Source of the DNA: Branchiostoma floridae
Lineage: Eukaryota > Chordata > Leptocardii > Amphioxiformes > Branchiostomatidae
NCBI RefSeq assembly: GCF_000003815.2
Contig: NC_049981.1
Location: 29,390,854-29,454,853 of the forward strand
Direction: 5' to 3'
DNA length: 64,000 nucleotides
Below the pieces are notes generated by a model, which made no database searches, was not told the DNA's origin, and was given only the letters and a program-made list of their open reading frames with translations. Of this stretch, positions 58,976 to 64,000 are shown one piece after another (positions within the stretch are counted from its first letter, which is position 1; every line of letters begins with the position of its first letter). The translations under genes were made by a program, and so were the position numbers.

Positions 58976-59350
58976 GCCTATAAGCCACCCTAGACCACGG
59001 CATTTCTTTTGGACAGAAAGCTGCATGAAAAGATAAAAGAGGTGAAAATGATCTAAAAACTAGTTGAGCTCAAGCAAACCCCACAAAAAGAAGAGCTACA
59101 CGTAATTTTCTTTTATGGTCAGACACGGGTTACGCATAGTATCTGCAGGATAACCCATAACAATTGTTTTTATAAATAGAGTATTAAGGGACGGCCAAAT
59201 GCCACTCATAACACAGAAATTATACTCACACAGCAAAGCAGACAACAAATTTTGGAACTCCCACTGTTTTGACACCAGATATGGTGGTGTAAACAAGACC
59301 ATGAGATCTACTACATCATGTGCAAGTGGACAATTGTGAGGTTCAGAACA

Positions 59351-59450
59351 NNNNNNNNNNNNNNNNNNNNNNNNNNNNNNNNNNNNNNNNNNNNNNNNNN
59401 NNNNNNNNNNNNNNNNNNNNNNNNNNNNNNNNNNNNNNNNNNNNNNNNNN
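59351..59450. other. Assembly gap (100 N)
   Basis: A run of exactly 100 N. The missing first exon of the minus-strand gene could lie here. Confidence 0.98.
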
Positions 59451-59565
59451 ATTTGAGATTAGTTACTTTACAGCATAGCGTGAAAAGTTGATGTGACGTG
59501 ACTTTACTGTAACGCTTACACCCATATCATCATAGATACCAATGCAAAATAACAGAAGGTAAAGT

Positions 59566-59890
59566 CAGGGCTCAACCTGCACTCGTATGCAGGTAGCACT
59601 GAAAATTACCTGCACCAGACAAATTTTACCTGCACCTTCTCAATTTAGGAAGTATGGACCATACGAAAATTGTTCAGGAATCATTGCTATATTTTTCTTT
59701 TATACTTTATAGATGGTAACATTAAATGCAGTTGATAACAATCCACATACACCTACATCATATGACATTTATGTATAAAACCCAGTACATGGACCAGTGC
59801 AGGTTAGGTGCAGGTAGACAATAGAAATACCTGAACAGCTCCAATTTTACCTGCACTAATCTGCATATGCAGGTGGTATTTCAAGCCCTG
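59566..59890. mobile_element. CTGCAC-rich element with 5-bp target duplication
   Basis: CAGGGCTCAACCTGCACTCG to GGTATTTCAAGCCCTG. AAAGT lies at 59561-59565 and 59891-59895. The minisatellite unit it entered reads AAGGCAAAGTCTGCC when empty, so AAAGT is truly duplicated. Confidence 0.85.
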
Positions 59891-60435
59891 AAAGTATGCC
59901 AATATTAAGCACCAAGGACATATATATGCAATATTTCTTTCCATAAAAAGTTATAAAATACCAATGCAAAATAACAGAAGGCAGAGTATGCCAATGTTCA
60001 GCACCAAGGACAGGTATATGCAATATTTCTTTCCATAAAAAGTTATAAATACCAATGCAAAATAACAGAAGGCAAAGTCTGCCAATATTCAACACCAAGG
60101 ACAGATATATGCAATATTCCATCATAAAAAGTCATGAATACCAATACAAAGTAACAAAATACAAAGTCTGTCTATGTTCAGCACCAAGGACAGACATATA
60201 CAATCTTCCCCTTCCAAACAATGTCATAGATACCAATGCAAAATAACAGAAGGCAAAGAAGGCCAATATTCAGCACGAAGGACAGTCATATACAATCTTC
60301 CCCTTCCAAACAATGTCATAAATACCAATGCAAAATAGTAGAAGGTAAAGTAGGCCAATATTCAGCACCAAGGACAGATATATGCAGTCTTTCCCTTCCA
60401 AGAAAAGTTAAACTACTAAAAGTACAAAAGGGATA

Positions 60436-60690
60436 AGGCACCAAATAGGGCCGTCCCTCGGACAGGACGTTAAATAGAGGTCCCATGTCTGGTGAGTATC
60501 ATACCACGGGCACATAAAAGAACCCACCGCACTTATCGAAAAGAGTAAGGGACCTTCCCGGCATGAGTGGATCAAACCATTCCGGCAAAATGGGGTAGGG
60601 AATTTTCCGAGCAGCCTCGTAACCCCTGCTTTGCCTATTGAGTCAGTTAGTCGAACTTGCTGAAACTTGATGTTTCTGACTGCCACAGCA
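60436..60690 (+). mobile_element. SINE family C fragment
   Basis: AGGGCCGTCCCTCGGACAGG, then GAGGTCCCATGTCTGG, then CCACCGCACTTATCGAAAAG, then GGACCTTCCCGGCATGAGTG matches the middle of the SINE at 62905-63290. Head absent. Confidence 0.65.
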
Positions 60691-60825
60691 AGCATAGTTC
60701 AATGCCAATGGCCTTGCACTGAGCAAACTCGTTAGAAAAATAAATTGGAATCTTAGATACCTATCAATAATATCAGAAGCCAATATTCAGCACCAAGGAC
60801 AGTGCATAGCTGTTGTTGTTGTTGA

Positions 60826-61371
60826 CCTTGAAGTTTTTCTAGAATTCACTTGTCTTATCGGTAAAGCACGTAAAGAAATTACTTGCCCGAACCAATTTTT
60901 CACTTGCCTCAAATTCAAATGTCATTTTTATTTGCATTTTCAATGCCATTATTGTCATTATTGCCTCTATTTTCCTATGTTGACAACTGCTTGATGTCAT
61001 GACTGTGAAAAGTAACAAGTATATGAAAATCTCACTCAATGGAAAAATCAAACTTGCCAAGATTAAGCAAGTGAGGTAGGACATATAGAGTTGTTTATTG
61101 ATTGCTGTTTCAACAACCTCTAAATACATCGTAGCACCCTAAGGCGCTGAATTGCGTACTTAGGCATTAAAAACATGTACACATACATTCAAAACTTAAC
61201 ATGGTAAGGCCATTAGACTAACATTTTAAAGGCTTATAATCATATTGCACAAGTTACAATCATTTATAATCGTATCGCACAAGTGTGTCTTGTTTGACTA
61301 ATTAAGGCACTTGCCCGATCTGCACTTTCACTTGCCCTGGACAATCGGGCTAGTGGACTTGGCCAACCCTG
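60826..61371. mobile_element. CTTGTCC-type hAT MITE, damaged copy
   Basis: TTCACTTGTCTTATCGGTAA, then CAATTTTTCACTTGCCTC, then CACTTGCCCTGGACAATCG, then GTGGACTTGGCCAACCCTG. An insertion of roughly 190 bases lies near 61085-61265. Confidence 0.6.
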
Positions 61372-61521
61372 TTGGGGAGCATGTTTTACGCTGTACCAGT
61401 ACCCACCCCTAGTGGTGATGACCGCAAGTGGAAATTGGTGACCATACCACAAAGCTGCCTCAGTCCAGTGAGACATCCACTTAAGTCATCATCAGTCTGA
61501 ACAATCCTTCAGACCTTACAG

Positions 61522-61811
61522 GGCTCAAAATATCGTGTGCATGTGCACCTTTGAGCACCCAAAAAGAGTTCTGCACCTATGCGCCTACTTTGTAGGCTAT
61601 AGAGTAAAGTACAATGTTATACTACTATACAGAGTTTTCAAGTATCAGAAAAAGCAAACCTTTTTGCACGTGTACTTTGATTTATTACAGATCTAAAATT
61701 TTTAAGTCAGCTATAGAATTATGTTACGAATGTTATAATCATTTTGTGCACCTAAATTGTTGGTGCACCAATGTACCTAGTCCTGACCTGAAGATGAATT
61801 TCAAGCCCTGG
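61522..61811. mobile_element. TIR element with GTGCACC motifs
   Basis: CAGGGCTCAAAATATCGTGT at the left is mirrored by AATTTCAAGCCCTG at the right. Internal GCACCTTTGAGCACCC and TTGGTGCACCAATGTACC. Probably another CAGGGCT-ended family. Confidence 0.6.
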
Positions 61812-62169
61812 CTTTTCTGTTTCAAATCTATCTCGTGCTCCCTCGTACAATAAGTCCTGTGCAAGGCTTGATTGAATGGTCAGATATGTAGGGTAACGGC
61901 GGTTATCAAAACTCTGGAGAAAGTAAATCCTTCTGCAGGGCACAATGGGCAGCCGGGGAGTAGTTGGAAGGAAGTAATGTCCAGCTTGTTATCCTGCATG
62001 GCCAGCATGGATCATTCCAAGTCCTTACATATCAGCAGATGCATGTTTAGATCTCTTCTTCGGTTGATAGCAATGGGCTGCTGTATCAAGTCTTGCGCCT
62101 GTGATTGATGCCTGTAACCTGGGGCAGTGGTCTGAAGTCTTTGCAGGGACTTACATATATGATAATTGA
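61812..62169. other. No recognisable feature
   Basis: Nothing supported. Confidence 0.4.
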
Positions 62170-62464
62170 CCGGTGCAATGGCCGAGTGGGTAGAGTGTTC
62201 GTCTTGCATTCAGTGGGTCTTGAGTTTGATCCCATCCGAGTCATACCAAAGACTTTAGTTTAAAAATGGTACATGCTGCTTTCTCTGTTTAGGACTCAGC
62301 ACTAATGAGGAAGAGTATGGGAATTAAATACATATCACTACCAGCGGACCAGCCCCCTGTTGTAGTGGCTTACACAAATGTGTGGCCCAAGGGCTAGAGA
62401 ATGGAGATGGGCGCAATGTCCCTAAGCATCTGCACAGATGTACGGGCAACTTTAACTTTTTTTA
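62170..62464 (+). mobile_element. tRNA-derived SINE, family A copy 4
   Basis: CCGGTGCAATGGCCGAGTGG (box A), then GGTCTTGAGTTTGATCCCAT (box B), then a body with GGTACATGCTGCTTTCTCTG and TGTGTGGCCCAAGGGC, ending TTTAACTTTTTTTAAC. Only plus-strand copy in the window. Confidence 0.88.
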
Positions 62465-62574
62465 ACACATATGGCAGCCTTGCAACAGAGGTGAGTCTCC
62501 AGCTGAGAAACGGGTGTCTGTCATGAAGATATAGCATGCAAACATCCGAATATAGTTTCATCAGGTTGGTAGAT

Positions 62575-62885
62575 TATAGGATATAGGAGAATTCTTTTCA
62601 CACCACCAGCAGGTACTTACATTGCTTACGTTTCGATGTCTCTCAGACAGCTTCTAACTGGAGTTCTGCTTCTCCCTTCTGAACCGGGATAAGGGAGGAT
62701 ACAAGCTTAGCCATGTTTGGGATTGTTTTCTCACATCAAAAGCGCCACCTACATCCGCTACATATAGTGGTGAGAAGCAGCACTCCAGTTAGAAGCTCTG
62801 ACGAAGGTGTCTGAGAGACATTGAAACGTCACAAAGCAATGTAAGTACCTGCTGGTTGTGTGAAAAGAATTCTCCTATATCCTAG
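62575..62885. repeat. Large inverted repeat with hammerhead-like core
   Basis: Arms of about 115 bp (62575-62690 and 62765-62885) mirror each other: AGGATATAGGAGAATTCTTT, then CAGCAGGTACTTACATTGC, then GATGTCTCTCAGACA, then CTTCTAACTGGAGT. The right arm keeps CTGACGA, then a hairpin-forming GGTGTCTGAGAGACATT, then GAAAC, the spacing of a hammerhead ribozyme core. Penelope-like retroelement terminal repeats are known to carry such motifs; membership here is inference. Confidence 0.7.
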
Positions 62886-62904
62886 CATGTAAACAGCTAA
62901 CAAG

Positions 62905-63290
62905 TGTGGGGTCTTGTGACACAATTGGCAGGGTGTTTGATTGATAGCCCAGAGGTTCTGGGTTTGAATCCGTTGATGTGCCACCAATCTTGTGCCCTTT
63001 GGAAAGGCACTTAAATTGACTTTCCTAACTTCACTCAGGTGAAAATTTAGTACCTAGCTTTGGTTAGGGCCGTCCCTTGGATAAGACATTTAAGGGAGGT
63101 CCCATGTTTTAGGAGAACCACACATCAAGCACATTTTAAAAAACACCGCACTTATTGAAAAGAGTAGGGGTTCTTCCTGGTGTGAGTAGAGCAAATAAAT
63201 CTGTCCGGATATGCAACTTGTACTGTTCAGCACAAATCTGGTGTGTTACACCATAAGGCAGTTTTCCGGGTATTCAAAAAAAAATTCTAC
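62905..63290 (+). mobile_element. tRNA-derived SINE, family C
   Basis: GACACAATTGGCAGGGTGTT (box A-like), then GGTTCTGGGTTTGAATCCG (box B), then AGGGCCGTCCCTTGGATAAG, then CACCGCACTTATTGAAAAG, ending TTACACCATAAGGCAGTTTT then CCGGGTATTC and an A run. Fragments lie at 24850 and 60436. Confidence 0.82.
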
Positions 63291-63362
63291 CAGGTGCCAT
63301 AGATGATATTGCCGGAAAAAAAAACATGTTATTAAGGCCTTCTCAAGATTGTCTTGAACACC

Positions 63363-63803
63363 CAGGGCCTGAAATGCTTTTTTCTGCATACCTGCACTGG
63401 TGCAGGTAAACCTGCACCAGACAAATTTTACCTGCACCACTCTGAATTTAGTAAGTGTGGATCATACTAAAATTGTTATTGCTATTTTTTCTTTTATACT
63501 TTATAGGTAGTCTGTGTAACACAAACTCCGCTGTCCAGGGCTGTAACTGGCCCCTCCCCGCGGAGGGCCGGCGGATGTTTGGCGGGCTGCTATAAGCGAG
63601 ATTTAATCAGGCTACTTTATAGGTGGTAACAGCCAATGCAGCTAAGAACAATCCACATACACCTACATCATAGGACATTTATGTATAAAACCCAGTACAT
63701 GGACCACCAGTGCAGGTTAGGTGCAGGTAGACACCAGAAATATCTGCACAGCTCCATTTTTACCTGCACTAACCTGCATATGCAGGTGGTATTTCGAGCC
63801 CTG
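63363..63803. mobile_element. CTGCAC-rich element with 5-bp target duplication and a nested insert
   Basis: CAGGGCCTGAAATGCTTTTT to GGTATTTCGAGCCCTG. ACACC lies at 63358-63362 and 63804-63808. The diverged inverted relative near 58215 keeps an uninterrupted TTAGGTGTTCAAGAC. Confidence 0.87.
63509..63613. mobile_element. 105-bp insert with 11-bp target duplication
   Basis: ACTTTATAGGT occurs at 63498-63508 and 63614-63624. Other copies of the host element read straight through (TTTATAGGTGGTAAC or similar). The insert is GC-rich (CCCCTCCCCGCGGAGGGCCG) and unlike the host. Confidence 0.8.
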
Positions 63804-63824
63804 ACACCTAACTATCTGAAGTGT

Positions 63825-64000
63825 ATATATACCTCAGGATTACTGATGCTTCATAATTGCTACATCCCTCTCAATAACTTAGAATGTATTTTTCTCATGT
63901 GGTGGTATTATGGTACCTGGTGGAATTATGTGATTTGATGTTACAGTACATGCTTCATGGTTTGAAATAAGATTTGTATCTTTGCATACCAACTAGCAGT
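63825..64000. other. No recognisable gene
   Basis: Contains the inverted relative of 57747-57767 (TTTTTCTCATGTGGTGGT). The window ends here. Confidence 0.4.

Larger units (their letters stand above)
59530..60805. repeat. Minisatellite, about 90-bp unit, interrupted by two elements
   Basis: Units carry ATACCAATGCAAAATAACAG, then AAGGCAAAGTCTGCCAATA, then TTCAGCACCAAGGACAG, at about 90-base spacing. One CTGCAC-rich element (59566-59890) and one SINE fragment (about 60430-60760) are inserted. TTCAGCACCAAGGACA is the reverse complement of the core of the 2548-3235 array. Confidence 0.88.

Noticed and set aside
1-64000. CRISPR array, bacterial operon or phage-type features
   Set aside because: The tandem arrays have no unique spacers of constant length. 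The window has spliced genes and animal-type transposons, so it is not prokaryotic.

Overview
The window looks like a piece of a cephalochordate (lancelet, Branchiostoma-type) genome. It is AT-leaning and intron-rich, and it is crowded with short terminal-inverted-repeat (TIR) elements, tRNA-derived SINEs, 5'-truncated non-LTR retrotransposon tails and minisatellites. It has three 100-base assembly gaps. The organism call is inference from this texture; no search was possible.

One multi-exon protein gene can be supported. It lies on the minus strand between 44886 and 20249. I reconstructed 24 coding exons whose GT/AG sites and reading phases join consistently (the donor of exon 11 is lost in a gap). 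The product resembles the NACHT-and-WD-repeat (NWD1/NWD2-like) family of STAND NTPases. In order it has the end of a DUF4062-type N-terminal domain, a NACHT NTPase domain with a Walker A motif, a helical/winged-helix segment, about 14-15 WD repeats (enough for two seven-bladed propellers), and a lysine-rich tail ending in a CaaX-like box. The first coding exon or exons are not seen; they lie in the 44.9-64 kb part, in the gap at 59351, or beyond the window.

1-20248 is the 3' flank. It holds decayed retrotransposon fragments (721, 2335, 6978), two minisatellites (2548-4260), a segmental tandem triplication built around a foldback element (5085-9600, related palindrome at 11985-12480), and several MITEs (13623-18237). 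20249-44886 is the gene, whose introns carry SINEs, MITEs, a tandem amplification of an exon 3' end (27857-28989) and a local exon triplication next to a gap (32960-33540). 44887-64000 has no recognisable host exon. It is a layered repeat landscape: internally deleted mariners that keep a DNA-binding ORF, hAT-type MITEs with 8-bp target-site duplications, CTGCAC-rich elements with apparent 5-bp duplications, palindromic MITEs with TA duplications, minisatellites and SINEs.

The strongest unusual signals are the polybasic-CaaX C-terminus of the NACHT-WD protein, the exon-plus-MITE tandem array, the twin mariner derivatives with the same 109-codon ORF, and a hammerhead-like core in a large inverted repeat. 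I did not find a clear new multi-gene system.
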